From an uncultured Pseudomonadota bacterium (GTDB taxonomy: Bacteria; Pseudomonadota; Alphaproteobacteria; Rs-D84): 37,592 nucleotides of DNA. The notes below the pieces were generated by a model. That model did not search any database, was not told where the DNA came from, and was given only the letters and a program-made list of their open reading frames with translations. The stretch lies in contig CADARU010000011.1 of NCBI GenBank assembly GCA_902790415.1, positions 1-37,592 on the forward strand. The letters run 5' to 3'. Below, piece after piece: positions 23,306 through 31,527 of this stretch; positions within the stretch are counted from its first letter, which is position 1; each line of letters opens with the position of its first letter. The position numbers were made by a program, and so were the translations under genes.

Positions 23306-24854
23306 TGACATTAAGAATGTTTTTTATAGAAAATTTGTAATCTTTCTTGCCATTACCGTAATATAAGATCCATATTAAATAACCGACCACAATATCATAG
23401 ATTTTTACTAAATCATATGGCTCTTTTTTATCTTTAAAATAACTCAAAATGCTTACCACCAGTTTTTCGAGACTATCCTCAGATTCTACAGTTTTTATAT
23501 CCGGCTCATCTGTTTTCAAAAATGTAACGTATATGTCTGCGGTTGGGGAAAACTTTGACCAGTTTTTATTAAACGGCGTTCCATAGACATCAAAGAAATC
23601 AATGTCGTCCAATGCAAAATGCAGTTTTTTACAAGTGTTAATGACATGTTCCCATACAGAAAAATCTTTATTCTGAAAACATAAAGTGAACCTGCCGCCA
23701 GTTTTCAAGGCATTGTATATATTAGAAAGGGAAGCATCTAATAAATCAAAAAATTCCTTATTGGTTTTATTTTGAGCAGGGTTAACAATTATTTCATTTT
23801 CTGTGCAAAAAGATTGTTCCATCCAAGAATTCCATATATACGATAACTCTGAATATTGTATAGCATCACCATATGGTGGATCTGTAAATACATAATCAAA
23901 ATATTCCGGTTCAAGTGGTTCAGTGGCGGAACGGGTAAAGATAGAGTAATTACCAAGTTGGTGATTTTTTATTCTTTTTAGTAATTCAACTTTGCTTTGA
24001 ATAATATTATTTAGTCTTTCTTCAAATCTGAACCACACATTTTCGGATATATAATCATCAGGAATCCAATAATTGTTTACGCCCAATGGTCTGATATTGA
24101 TCCCTTTTAATTTGCTAACATGCAATAAGGTATTAGTAAAAGCGAGTTTAAAAATATCTATGTTTTCAGATGATATAAATTTATTTATACAATCATATAA
24201 TACTGATAGAGCATGCCAGTTCCTATTGCTATACATATCTTTGATAGATTTAATACCTTTGTACGAAAATCTATCTTTATAAAATTTCTTTGGAAAATCG
24301 ACCTTCGGAGACCAAAAAGATGATTCTTCAGAATCGTCTACACAAAATTCTGTAATTTCTCGTTCTGATTTTTTAGAAAGGCAATTAGGACAATAAGAAA
24401 CTGCTACAGGTTTTTGAAATTTTGGGCCGCTTTTTATATATTTTATAGCTAAATTTTTACCGCAACATCTACATTTTTGAGATAGTTGATATAAGCTTAA
24501 AATTGATGCTTTGCAGTTGGCAATCAACTTCTCTTGATCTTTATATAAACTGGTCAAATCTGTTGATGTATTAAGCGTTTCTTTGGTTATCAAAACAGAC
24601 ATGGGGTTCAAATCGCCACCAATAAAATTTCTGTTTAAACATATGGACTCTAATCCTGTCACTCCGCTACCACAGAAAGGGTCTAATACAATATCCCCTG
24701 GTTTTGAATATTTTTCTATGTATTTGCTAACGATGTACCAAGGTTTTCTAGACCAATACTTATGAATTTTATAGATTTTAGATATGTTCTTATCATAAGT
24801 TAACACATTGGTATTGAGTTTGTTAAAGAGGCTATCGATAATTTTTAAATCCAT
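23289..24854 (-). CDS. DNA methyltransferase M1 (DPPY type) with zinc-finger insert
   Basis: The 521-residue protein begins MDLKIIDSLFNKL. Motif I DPFCGSG (58-64) comes before catalytic motif IV TDPPYGD (323-329). A Cys4-5 cluster (CRCC and CPNC, about 127-157) probably binds zinc. DPPY marks amino-methylation of adenine N6 (or cytosine N4). The large central region would hold target recognition. The ATG at 24852-24854 overlaps the M2 stop codon as TAATG, and GGAAGG lies just upstream. The longer frame to 24878 is rejected for that reason. It works with M2 and the two divergent nuclease genes as one restriction-modification unit. Confidence 0.85.
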   Translation of the reverse strand: MDLKIIDSLFNKLNTNVLTYDKNISKIYKIHKYWSRKPWYIVSKYIEKYSKPGDIVLDPFCGSGVTGLESICLNRNFIGGDLNPMSVLITKETLNTSTDLTSLYKDQEKLIANCKASILSLYQLSQKCRCCGKNLAIKYIKSGPKFQKPVAVSYCPNCLSKKSEREITEFCVDDSEESSFWSPKVDFPKKFYKDRFSYKGIKSIKDMYSNRNWHALSVLYDCINKFISSENIDIFKLAFTNTLLHVSKLKGINIRPLGVNNYWIPDDYISENVWFRFEERLNNIIQSKVELLKRIKNHQLGNYSIFTRSATEPLEPEYFDYVFTDPPYGDAIQYSELSYIWNSWMEQSFCTENEIIVNPAQNKTNKEFFDLLDASLSNIYNALKTGGRFTLCFQNKDFSVWEHVINTCKKLHFALDDIDFFDVYGTPFNKNWSKFSPTADIYVTFLKTDEPDIKTVESEDSLEKLVVSILSYFKDKKEPYDLVKIYDIVVGYLIWILYYGNGKKDYKFSIKNILNVINANL

Positions 24855-25888
24855 TATTCCTTCCTCAACACGAGACAATAATGATGCAATATGTTAGCAG
24901 CCCAAGCTTTTGGGTATCCGTATGGGGATAATCCTACCTTGTCTTGTATCCATATTTTTTCATCTTTCAATACATACAATTGCGATAATTTCTTGGCTAT
25001 ATCCCAGGCAAGGGGGTACATGACGCCGTTCTTTTTAACATTTTTCACTATAATAACAACATACGCACCTTGTTTCATAAAATTATATAACTTTTGATAA
25101 ACCGCACAGACTTTATCTAAAAATACATCGTAATTATCAATGTTTCCAAGATCTGCATCCAGTTCTGAATAATTTACATCTAGTCCTTTGGTAGTACGTT
25201 GTTTCTTAAAACCATCGGTGCTTCTGTTTAAAATATCCCAATACGGCGGTGAAGATATGGAAAAATCAAACAAAGGCAAATCCAATGAGTCCAATTTTGT
25301 CGAGTCGTGATTATATATATTGTTATCAAATTCCGGAAAGCGTTGTTTGATAATATCATAATACTTCTTATTTAATTCTATGGCATATCCTATTCTATTG
25401 GTTCTTTTGCACGCTTCAAGGGTGCTTCCTATTCCAGCAAAAGGGTCTATGACACGTGCACCAGATTTTGTGAAAAAGCTGATAAAATCACTGACCATTG
25501 TTGGAGAAAAAGTTGCCGGGTGATCTTCAGTAGATAAATTTAAAAGTTTTTCTTGTTTTAAATCCGAGGGAAGAGCATTAAAAATGAACCAACTACATGT
25601 AAATTTTGTCCATTCTTTACCAGATAATTCATTTAAAGTGTTATCAATATCAAAAGCCCCTTGTTCTGGTTCAAGGAGGATCGCAGATGCGTTTTCAGGA
25701 TCCGCCTTTGGGCTGTATAGTTTGACATGATCCCACTGATTTAAAAAAAACTCAGGTATGTTTTTACAAGATATCCTTAAAAAATCTAGCCTTTTTCTCG
25801 CTAAATCGTTTTTAACGACATCAAGGCAAGGGACAATCTTACGCTTTGAATCTTTATAATATAATAATACACCAGATTTATCAGACAT
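24854..25888 (-). CDS. DNA methyltransferase M2 (SPPYW type, N4-cytosine likely)
   Basis: This 344-residue protein has motif I DPFAGIGS (148-155) and catalytic motif IV SSPPYW (212-217). SPPYW is typical of N4-cytosine MTases, though some N6-adenine enzymes have it. An N-terminal 140-residue part of unknown fold includes FTCSWFIF and a pre-motif 'EDHPATFSP', characteristic of this class. AAAGGGATAAG precedes the ATG. It is first in the two-MTase operon, divergent from the nuclease genes with 122 bases between start codons. Two different MTases for one system suggest an asymmetric target with each strand methylated by its own enzyme. Confidence 0.85.
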   Translation of the reverse strand: MSDKSGVLLYYKDSKRKIVPCLDVVKNDLARKRLDFLRISCKNIPEFFLNQWDHVKLYSPKADPENASAILLEPEQGAFDIDNTLNELSGKEWTKFTCSWFIFNALPSDLKQEKLLNLSTEDHPATFSPTMVSDFISFFTKSGARVIDPFAGIGSTLEACKRTNRIGYAIELNKKYYDIIKQRFPEFDNNIYNHDSTKLDSLDLPLFDFSISSPPYWDILNRSTDGFKKQRTTKGLDVNYSELDADLGNIDNYDVFLDKVCAVYQKLYNFMKQGAYVVIIVKNVKKNGVMYPLAWDIAKKLSQLYVLKDEKIWIQDKVGLSPYGYPKAWAANILHHYCLVLRKE

Positions 25889-25939
25889 CTTATCCCTTTC
25901 TTTCTAATTGACACTTAATATACAAAATACCGCACAAAA

Positions 25940-25950
25940 AGTACAGTACT
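25940..25950. promoter_or_regulatory. Palindrome in the divergent M2/nuclease promoter region
   Basis: AGTAC-A-GTACT is a perfect inverted repeat between the two divergent operons, the usual place for an operator that times methylase before nuclease. No controller-protein gene is seen in the locus. Confidence 0.4.
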
Positions 25951-26010
25951 AAATATTGGTTGTGTTTTGTGTGTAATGTGTATAAACTATCATGTGACAA
26001 GGGTAGTTTT

Positions 26011-27060
26011 GTGGACATAACTAAAGACAATATATTAAAAATTTTAAATGTTAATTTCGCCTATAAAATGATTGATTCTGTTTTGGGACCTGGGGTAGTT
26101 TTGTCCCCAGTGCAGTCGTTTATTTATTGCAATATAACAGGGGCAGGTTATCTCAATAATATAACGTTCCCATATTCTCCGAAAGGTTTAATGAAAATTT
26201 TTCATACCGCTTGTGCATGTGATATGGTTACGGGATTATTTGATAAGTATATGCCGAAATACACCCCGAAGAAGATTTGTTCGAGATACGGTTTTATTTT
26301 TGATAAACCTAAGACTTTGATACCTATTGAGGTTGCTTCTGAACAGGAATATTTTGAAACATTAGAAAAAATGTATAACTGTTTGGAGAAATACAATTTA
26401 CAGCCACATGATTTTGTCGTACAGAGAATAGAATGTTCCAAAAAAGGTAACGGTATGGAACCTTTTATGGAATTTTTAGCATGTGAGAAATTTAAGCATT
26501 TGGGTTATATTACAGAAAATCAAGTGCCTCTTGGCCACAGTATAGGCTCACCAGATTTTATGGCTTTTAGATCGGAAAATTTTCATGTTGGTTTACATTT
26601 GATAGAATTTGCTTTGCTGTTTTTAACAAAATCGTTTAACAATATAAATTTTCATGATGTAAGATCTATATATGATTTGGTTGTGGGAGAGGCTAAAACT
26701 AGCACAACACAAATGGTTTCGCAGATAGAAAAGTATACAAAAACAGGGTATTATAATAAGCAATTTGGTATTCATCCAAATAATATTGCAGTTGGTAAAG
26801 GCGTAGGGTTAATATATTTAGATAACAATCTAAATATTGTCATAAAGCCTTCGCAAGATAATGTATCAGATGCTGTCGAATACAAAAACTGGTTGTTCAA
26901 TAGTATAAAGGCATATTTATTAGTGAACTTATATGATGAACAACTTGTTCAGTTGTATAATCTGTATATAGGAAAAATTCCTGTGTCAGATATTGAGTTT
27001 TACGATTTTCTGCAAAAGGTTGATGCGGAACATATTTTGAATGTAATAAAAGAGGGCTAA
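26011..27060 (+). CDS. Candidate restriction endonuclease subunit R1 (PD-(D/E)XK)
   Basis: The 349-residue protein starts at GTG 26011, with AAGGG 7 bases upstream. The open frame to 25960 contains only TTG/GTG starts without ribosome-binding sites. The nuclease motif is SPDFMAF (Asp182) followed by VVGEAKTS (Glu227, Lys229), a textbook PD-(D/E)XK arrangement, with an upstream Glu in MEPFMEFLACEKF. The next gene begins at the base after its stop, so expression is coupled. With M1 and M2 divergent, it probably cleaves the unmethylated target, possibly as heterodimer with R2. Confidence 0.7.
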   Translation: MDITKDNILKILNVNFAYKMIDSVLGPGVVLSPVQSFIYCNITGAGYLNNITFPYSPKGLMKIFHTACACDMVTGLFDKYMPKYTPKKICSRYGFIFDKPKTLIPIEVASEQEYFETLEKMYNCLEKYNLQPHDFVVQRIECSKKGNGMEPFMEFLACEKFKHLGYITENQVPLGHSIGSPDFMAFRSENFHVGLHLIEFALLFLTKSFNNINFHDVRSIYDLVVGEAKTSTTQMVSQIEKYTKTGYYNKQFGIHPNNIAVGKGVGLIYLDNNLNIVIKPSQDNVSDAVEYKNWLFNSIKAYLLVNLYDEQLVQLYNLYIGKIPVSDIEFYDFLQKVDAEHILNVIKEG

Positions 27061-28113
27061 ATGTCTTTATCTAGTGATCAATTGATAAAACAAGAAATTA
27101 TAGACACAATAGGTTATTCTGTTGGAAAATTGAAATTAAGGATATTTCCAGAATCAAGTAACTTTGATCAACAGTTATTTTGCGATGGGGGGCTAACTTT
27201 TGGTGCGAATAAGTTGCAATATGGTTCATGTGATGCTGTTTGGTTTGTTGATGTGGATAAATATGAAGATCCGTATACGCATAAAATATACAATAAAAAA
27301 CCGGTTGTGGCCCTTGAGGGCACGGATGCGTTGGAACGAGGAAGTAGTGGGGATGCCCAATACCAACGATTTCATCATGCTTTAGGTGCTATAAAATCAA
27401 ATGTCATAGGGGTTTATTATTTGAGACCGGGAAAAAGTAAAATTAGACCAGATTTGTTTTTTATGGCATATCAAGCTTCAAAATACGAAAAAGGAATTTA
27501 CTTAATAATAAATGATCTAAATGTGTTAAAACAGTTGTTAGAGACAATTGATAGATATGGTACAAAATCACCGGAATTTGTTGAATTCATAAAAAAACAA
27601 AAAGATAATATGAAAAACATATGGGATGAATATTTTAATAAAGAATATGGTTCTTGGGATGTTTTTTCTGAAAAAAGATCTACAATTGTCAAAAAGGATT
27701 ATGTTATAAAATATGCCGGAAGAATGCGAAGGAATTTTACAGATTCTTCTCAAAGGGCTGGACACATAGCCGTTGGAGAAATGTACCTGACTAAATATTT
27801 TTTTCCTGATCATAAAACAGTTTATTTACTTCCTAGAATGACACACGCAGATGTGAAATATTTAGATCAACATAAAATGAACGATAAAGAATGGCGTTTG
27901 TTGCGGTTAGAACCCAATGTAGATATAGCAACAATGGACGATATTATAAATCTGCCAGATATTCTTAGAAATCGATTGGTGGCTATTTCTGATCAGCCTC
28001 TAAAGGGAGATGCGTTGCAAATTTATAGGGATTGTGTAAAAGAAATAGTTAACGGCTTGAACCAGGGAACAATAAAAATCAATTTTGATACATTGCTTCC
28101 TAATCCTGTTTGA
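27061..28113 (+). CDS. Candidate restriction endonuclease subunit R2
   Basis: This 350-residue soluble protein starts directly after the R1 stop (TAA then ATG), so it is translated by coupling. GSCDAVWFVD (Asp58) and PVVALEGTD (Glu86, Thr88) sit on strands separated by 27 residues, like a PD-(D/E)XK core with Thr where Lys is usual. 'DAQYQRFHHALGAI' and a basic region around 'KYAGRMRRNF' follow. ExT or ExQ variants occur in restriction enzymes, so activity is plausible. Pairing with R1 recalls heterodimeric enzymes with asymmetric sites such as BbvCI and Bpu10I. The nuclease call is from motif and context, not from a recognised family. Confidence 0.6.
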   Translation: MSLSSDQLIKQEIIDTIGYSVGKLKLRIFPESSNFDQQLFCDGGLTFGANKLQYGSCDAVWFVDVDKYEDPYTHKIYNKKPVVALEGTDALERGSSGDAQYQRFHHALGAIKSNVIGVYYLRPGKSKIRPDLFFMAYQASKYEKGIYLIINDLNVLKQLLETIDRYGTKSPEFVEFIKKQKDNMKNIWDEYFNKEYGSWDVFSEKRSTIVKKDYVIKYAGRMRRNFTDSSQRAGHIAVGEMYLTKYFFPDHKTVYLLPRMTHADVKYLDQHKMNDKEWRLLRLEPNVDIATMDDIINLPDILRNRLVAISDQPLKGDALQIYRDCVKEIVNGLNQGTIKINFDTLLPNPV

Positions 28114-28448
28114 TAATCATTCAAGATTTTTCAATAGTGTTGCAATCTGAGATAATTTACGCATAGTGCTCGTTACAAGCTTTGATAAAACTATATAAGA
28201 GGGTATATATGTGTATTTAGGGTGATTATAAAATCACACCGGTGTTTTTGTGCTCTTATAACTATTTGTTTTGATTATGTTTTTTAGGTCCAGACACACG
28301 GACTGGTGTGTTATTTCTGACACACGGATACCCGTCCGTAATACTTTCATACCAATTTTTGTATGAAAATGTGTGCTTTTATGTGAAAAAATGACATTTT
28401 TGGGTCTTTTATACCGGAACAAATTGCCGCAGCAAAAGCAAATAAAAA
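28114..28448. other. Non-coding right end of segment 2
   Basis: No gene is supported. A hairpin (GTGATT/AATCAC, 28222-28237) followed by CACCGGTGTTTTT may terminate the nuclease operon. Two degenerate att-like motifs (GACACACGGACT near 28294 and TGACACACGGATA near 28318) precede the 110-bp repeat. The minus-strand open frame over this area is the translation of the tRNA and its flank. Confidence 0.65.
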
Positions 28449-28518
28449 CCGCAGAAATCTGCGGAAAATTGGCTCGGGCAACTGGACTCGAACCAGTGAC
28501 ATACGGATTAACAGTCCG
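28409..28518. repeat. 110-bp direct repeat, copy 2 (att C)
   Basis: Matches 21660-21768. It includes the terminator hairpin and the 3' half of the intact tRNA-Asn. Together the copies bracket segment 2 (about 6.75 kb), as expected for integration at a tRNA gene with restoration of the 3' half. Confidence 0.85.
28449..28464 (-). terminator. tRNA-Asn terminator
   Basis: CCGCAGA pairs with TCTGCGG and on the minus strand is followed by TTTTTA. The copy at 21701-21716 accompanies the tRNA half copy. Confidence 0.75.
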
Positions 28519-28545
28519 TTGTTCTACCGACTGAACTATGCCCGA
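28470..28545 (-). tRNA. tRNA-Asn (anticodon GTT)
   Basis: Read on the minus strand the 76 bases fold normally: acceptor TCGGGCA/TGCCCGA, D arm GTTC/GAAC, anticodon arm ACGGA-CTGTTAA-TCCGT, T arm ACTGG-TTCGAGT-CCAGT, discriminator G and encoded CCA. The anticodon is GTT. It is the intact gene at the centre of the accretion zone. Both halves are duplicated elsewhere in the window with the break in the anticodon loop. Confidence 0.97.
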
Positions 28546-28557
28546 ATAACGCGACAT

Positions 28558-28586
28558 ATAATAACCCTAAAATCCGCACAAGTCAA
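28558..28586 (-). promoter_or_regulatory. tRNA-Asn promoter
   Basis: On the minus strand TTGACT (28586-28581) and TATTAT (28563-28558) are 17 bases apart, directly upstream of the tRNA 5' end at 28545. A near-identical promoter stands at the orphan half copy (31968-31996). Confidence 0.8.
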
Positions 28587-28930
28587 GGACTTTCTAAACA
28601 TTTTGCAAAGAATTTTCGTCTGCCCTAGTAATCCGCCTTTTGGGGCAATTTTTGCCAAAGTGTAGACTTGGTGTAGACGGGAAAAAATCAGGTAAAAAAT
28701 ACGAACTGTTTTAGCAAAAATACTCTGCATTATTCCGTATTCCTATGCGGTTTATCAAAAATGGTGACACCCGATATTTAAATTAAAATTTGCTTGAAAT
28801 CAGGACCCCAAAAATACCCCTCACAAAACCCAATCTGTTTGTACTTTCCGCCCCAACGGCAATGAATCATTACCTTTACAAATTTCTAAAAATCGTGCAT
28901 GCTTATTACAGTAAAACATAAGGTAATGAT
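28587..28930. other. Non-coding left end of segment 3
   Basis: No gene is supported. Two TGTAGAC copies (28661-28667, 28672-28678) match the cluster at the other end of this segment. The remainder is AT-rich sequence upstream of the first membrane-protein gene, with AAGG as its ribosome-binding site. Confidence 0.6.
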
Positions 28931-29476
28931 ATGAGAAACATAACAGCAATAATAATTTTTAGCCTTTTATTGTGTATAGTCGCAGTCGCGACTTATTGTC
29001 ATATTTGTTTTGGACACATGGACACGATAGGAATGTTTATTGTCACAGCATTAACCGCCCTTGGCACGTGTGGTGTAACAGTTCTAAACGTATTTCCTTA
29101 CAAGCATAAAGACAAGTTAGAAGCGGTGTTATGTAAACGCAAAGGAAAGTTATATATCATGATTTACAGTAAATGCAATCACACTGTATATCTTGGTTCG
29201 GATAAATATCATACAGCAGAATATTTTGATGCATACGCATTATGGTGGCCACAAAGCAATCAATGTACCGAATTTAATTCCAGGGCGTTATTTGTTAATC
29301 CTGGGGATAATATGGCGGTGCCTCCGCGTGGTACAATAGGGTATCCAGTCAACCAAAAGGTTTTTGGCAAACATGATCTCAACAAAATCAGAATACAAGT
29401 TATGACCAGTAATGGGTACAGGATAGAAGTACGAAATGCTTTAATACAGCAAGAAAAAACTAAGGAAGAAAAATAA
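28931..29476 (+). CDS. Two-TM membrane protein coupled to a trypsin-like protease
   Basis: This 181-residue protein has TM1 at about 4-22 and TM2 at about 33-53 (IGMFIVTALTALGTCGVTVLNVF), then a beta-rich cytoplasmic domain of about 125 residues with YIMIYSKCNHTVYLG and a lysine-rich end. Its stop is 2 bases before the protease ATG, and the protease ribosome-binding site AAGGAAG is inside it, so the pair is translationally coupled. The likely role is membrane sensor or effector for the protease. Family not recognised. Confidence 0.6.
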   Translation: MRNITAIIIFSLLLCIVAVATYCHICFGHMDTIGMFIVTALTALGTCGVTVLNVFPYKHKDKLEAVLCKRKGKLYIMIYSKCNHTVYLGSDKYHTAEYFDAYALWWPQSNQCTEFNSRALFVNPGDNMAVPPRGTIGYPVNQKVFGKHDLNKIRIQVMTSNGYRIEVRNALIQQEKTKEEK

Positions 29477-29478
29477 TT

Positions 29479-30342
29479 ATGGAAAACGAAAAAGATATAT
29501 TATCTCGTGCTGTTATACCTTTTATGATATGGGATCAGAGTATTCCATATTTAGAAAACGAAATGCCCCCCATTGGTAAGTGTGGTACTTGTTTTTTTAT
29601 TCAAGATAATGATGAATATTATGCTGTTACAGCCCGACATTGTTTAGGTGATACTGATCCAAAATATATTTTTATAACATTACCGAATAAAATAATGAAG
29701 TGTGTGCCAATATCTAAAATTATATTTTCTAAACATAATGACAGTCTTAATACTGATACAGATGTTGTTTTAATGAAAATACCGATTTTAGATACTTTAA
29801 TTGCAAAAGTGCAACCAGAAGCAAATAAACTGGCACAAGATATTTTAAACACCCCGTATATGAAAAAACAGATTAGGCTAAATAAACGTAGAACACCAGA
29901 AAAAGCACTTGCTAAAACAATGGGAAGTTCTTTTTATAAAAATTTAAGAAAACATCAAGAACAAGAAATATTAAATTTAGTGGATATGGCATATACAGAA
30001 GATTTACGTTTTTGTGTTTTTAACTTAAAAAACAATCATAATATAAAAACAGGTGATATTTGCGTGTCTTTAGGTATACCGAATAGCGATTTCGGTATAG
30101 ACTATAATCAAAATACTATACATTCACTTATTTTAGGAACGAAATGTGTTTTTAAGGGATTTGATGCAAACCGGCAAGATTATGTGTTTGAATACACTGA
30201 TACTGATAACTTAAATGGTATGAGCGGTGGGCCAATAATATATGAAGATTCTGTGATTGCTGTGCAACACAGTATAGAAAAGGGCAAAATATATGCAACA
30301 CCAATAACAACAAGTTTTGTTAGAAATGCAGATAGAGTATAA
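29479..30342 (+). CDS. Trypsin-like serine protease, cytoplasmic
   Basis: This 287-residue protein has no signal peptide. The chymotrypsin-fold triad is complete: His54 (AVTARHC), Asp95 (TDTDVVLM) and Ser249 (GMSGGP), with the oxyanion glycine in place. The N-terminal CGTCFFI is the first barrel strand. A lysine-rich helical insert (about 115-165) separates the Asp and Ser parts. Trypsin-like proteases of this kind occur in bacterial conflict systems, where they are switched on by partner proteins; most other bacterial members are periplasmic (HtrA type), which this is not. Coupling to the 2-TM protein suggests activation at the inner face of the membrane. Function in defence is inference. 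Confidence 0.85.
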   Translation: MENEKDILSRAVIPFMIWDQSIPYLENEMPPIGKCGTCFFIQDNDEYYAVTARHCLGDTDPKYIFITLPNKIMKCVPISKIIFSKHNDSLNTDTDVVLMKIPILDTLIAKVQPEANKLAQDILNTPYMKKQIRLNKRRTPEKALAKTMGSSFYKNLRKHQEQEILNLVDMAYTEDLRFCVFNLKNNHNIKTGDICVSLGIPNSDFGIDYNQNTIHSLILGTKCVFKGFDANRQDYVFEYTDTDNLNGMSGGPIIYEDSVIAVQHSIEKGKIYATPITTSFVRNADRV

Positions 30343-30419
30343 AAGCACGATTGTTTAACAATAAAATTTTACTAATAAAAACAACAGATGATGTGTTTGT
30401 GGCTACGTACAGTTATAAA

Positions 30420-30448
30420 TTGACTAATTGGGTTTAAATTGCTATTAT
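30420..30448 (+). promoter_or_regulatory. Promoter of the 4-TM protein gene
   Basis: TTGACT (30420-30425) and TATTAT (30443-30448) are 17 bases apart. Transcription would start about 20 bases before the AAAGGAG ribosome-binding site of the 30474 gene, which is thus independent of the protease operon. Confidence 0.75.
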
Positions 30449-30473
30449 TCTCGTTAGAACAAAGGAGATATAT

Positions 30474-31265
30474 ATGTTATACTTGATCGGCAAGATTTTT
30501 GGTCTTTTATTTATAATGAGCGTCGCATTACTATTTGACAAAAAGAAAACCAAAAAGAGTATAATACTAACTAGTATCTTTACCTTATTATTTTGGTCTG
30601 TGTTTGAAATGATAGCAACATTGGACGGCAATTTGATATCATGGCGTCTGGCTTTTGTTTTATTCTTGAACAGTTTAATTACAGGTATCATAGCGATGGC
30701 TATTGTTGACATTACAATAATAGTTGACCGTCTATATGAAAAAAAGTGGTATACAAAGATATTACCTTGGTTTGCTGGAATCTTATATGGGTTAGTATTT
30801 GTAATTGTAGTGCCGTTAGTGATTATGGAACAGGTTAAGTTGTACAGAGAGACAAAACAGGTTGAAGAAACGGTTGAATCCGTAGCACAAGTTTGGGGGT
30901 TTATTCTTTCAAAAGAATTGATTACGGATTGGTGCAAACCTTATTACGAACTAAAAGTATACCCGAAAAAATTTGCTGAAACATTCGGTCCTATCAAACT
31001 TAATGCGGAAAACTTTATTGTGGAAACCGCTAAAAAAAGCGGCGAAGATATAAGCGTTATGCAAGTTGCAAAAGCAAGTATTGTAGATACAGCCAATAAA
31101 AGTTATGAAGAAGATTATGTAGCAACCAAAAATAAGAAAGAACAAAATGGAGGCAAGTATTCAAAAAAAGATTATTGCAAAATGATAGACGACAAAGCGG
31201 ATTTTCATATATCTAATACGAAGCAATATTTTGAACAATTATTTAACCTATCGCTTGATAAATAA
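30474..31265 (+). CDS. Four-TM membrane protein with C-terminal helical domain
   Basis: This 263-residue protein has about four hydrophobic segments in the first 125 residues (LIGKIFGLLFIMSVALLF; IILTSIFTLLFWSVF; LAFVLFLNSLITGIIAMAI; ILPWFAGILYGLVFVIVV). A 135-residue charged cytoplasmic domain follows, rich in Lys/Glu. The strong AAAGGAGATATAT ribosome-binding site and consensus-like promoter predict good expression. It lies downstream of the protease pair in the same segment but on its own promoter. Possibly the membrane effector or immunity component; not recognised. Confidence 0.6.
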   Translation: MLYLIGKIFGLLFIMSVALLFDKKKTKKSIILTSIFTLLFWSVFEMIATLDGNLISWRLAFVLFLNSLITGIIAMAIVDITIIVDRLYEKKWYTKILPWFAGILYGLVFVIVVPLVIMEQVKLYRETKQVEETVESVAQVWGFILSKELITDWCKPYYELKVYPKKFAETFGPIKLNAENFIVETAKKSGEDISVMQVAKASIVDTANKSYEEDYVATKNKKEQNGGKYSKKDYCKMIDDKADFHISNTKQYFEQLFNLSLDK

Positions 31266-31281
31266 ACAATATTGTTTTTTA

Positions 31282-31494
31282 TTACATTGGTTCGTTTTTC
31301 CTCACTGTAACTATTTGTGCAAACTTGTATTGAATGCGGCGGAGCAACCATGCCTGACGACAGGTCAATTTACCACCATTTGTTCGACGAATTGCGGCCT
31401 GTAGTTCGCGTAAAGACCGACATGCGGCAAAATACAGCATCACAAAATCTGTGCGATGGTTGGGCAAAATATCGTCAAAATGCGTATGTTTCAT
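31282..31494 (-). CDS. Small basic protein (70 aa) of unknown function
   Basis: Start ATG at 31494 (MKHTHFDDILPNHRTDFVML) is supported by AAAGGA 6 bases upstream; the frame to 31527 has none. The second half is basic and helical (SLRELQAAIRRTNGGKLTCR, then QAWLLRRIQYKFAQIV), compatible with nucleic-acid binding. Its higher GC and codon use differ from the adjacent segment-3 genes. It may be an old chromosomal or mobile-element gene such as a regulator or excisionase-like protein; nothing decides. Confidence 0.5.
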   Translation of the reverse strand: MKHTHFDDILPNHRTDFVMLYFAACRSLRELQAAIRRTNGGKLTCRQAWLLRRIQYKFAQIVTVRKNEPM

Positions 31495-31527
31495 AGACAA
31501 TCCTTTTAAAGTTGTCGTATTTGGCAT

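Noticed and set aside
28234-28557. 107-codon minus-strand open frame
   Set aside because: Its first third is the translated tRNA-Asn; a real tRNA occupies this place.
30434-30937. 167-codon antisense frame in the 4-TM gene
   Set aside because: The plus-strand gene has promoter, strong ribosome-binding site and membrane topology; the antisense frame has none.
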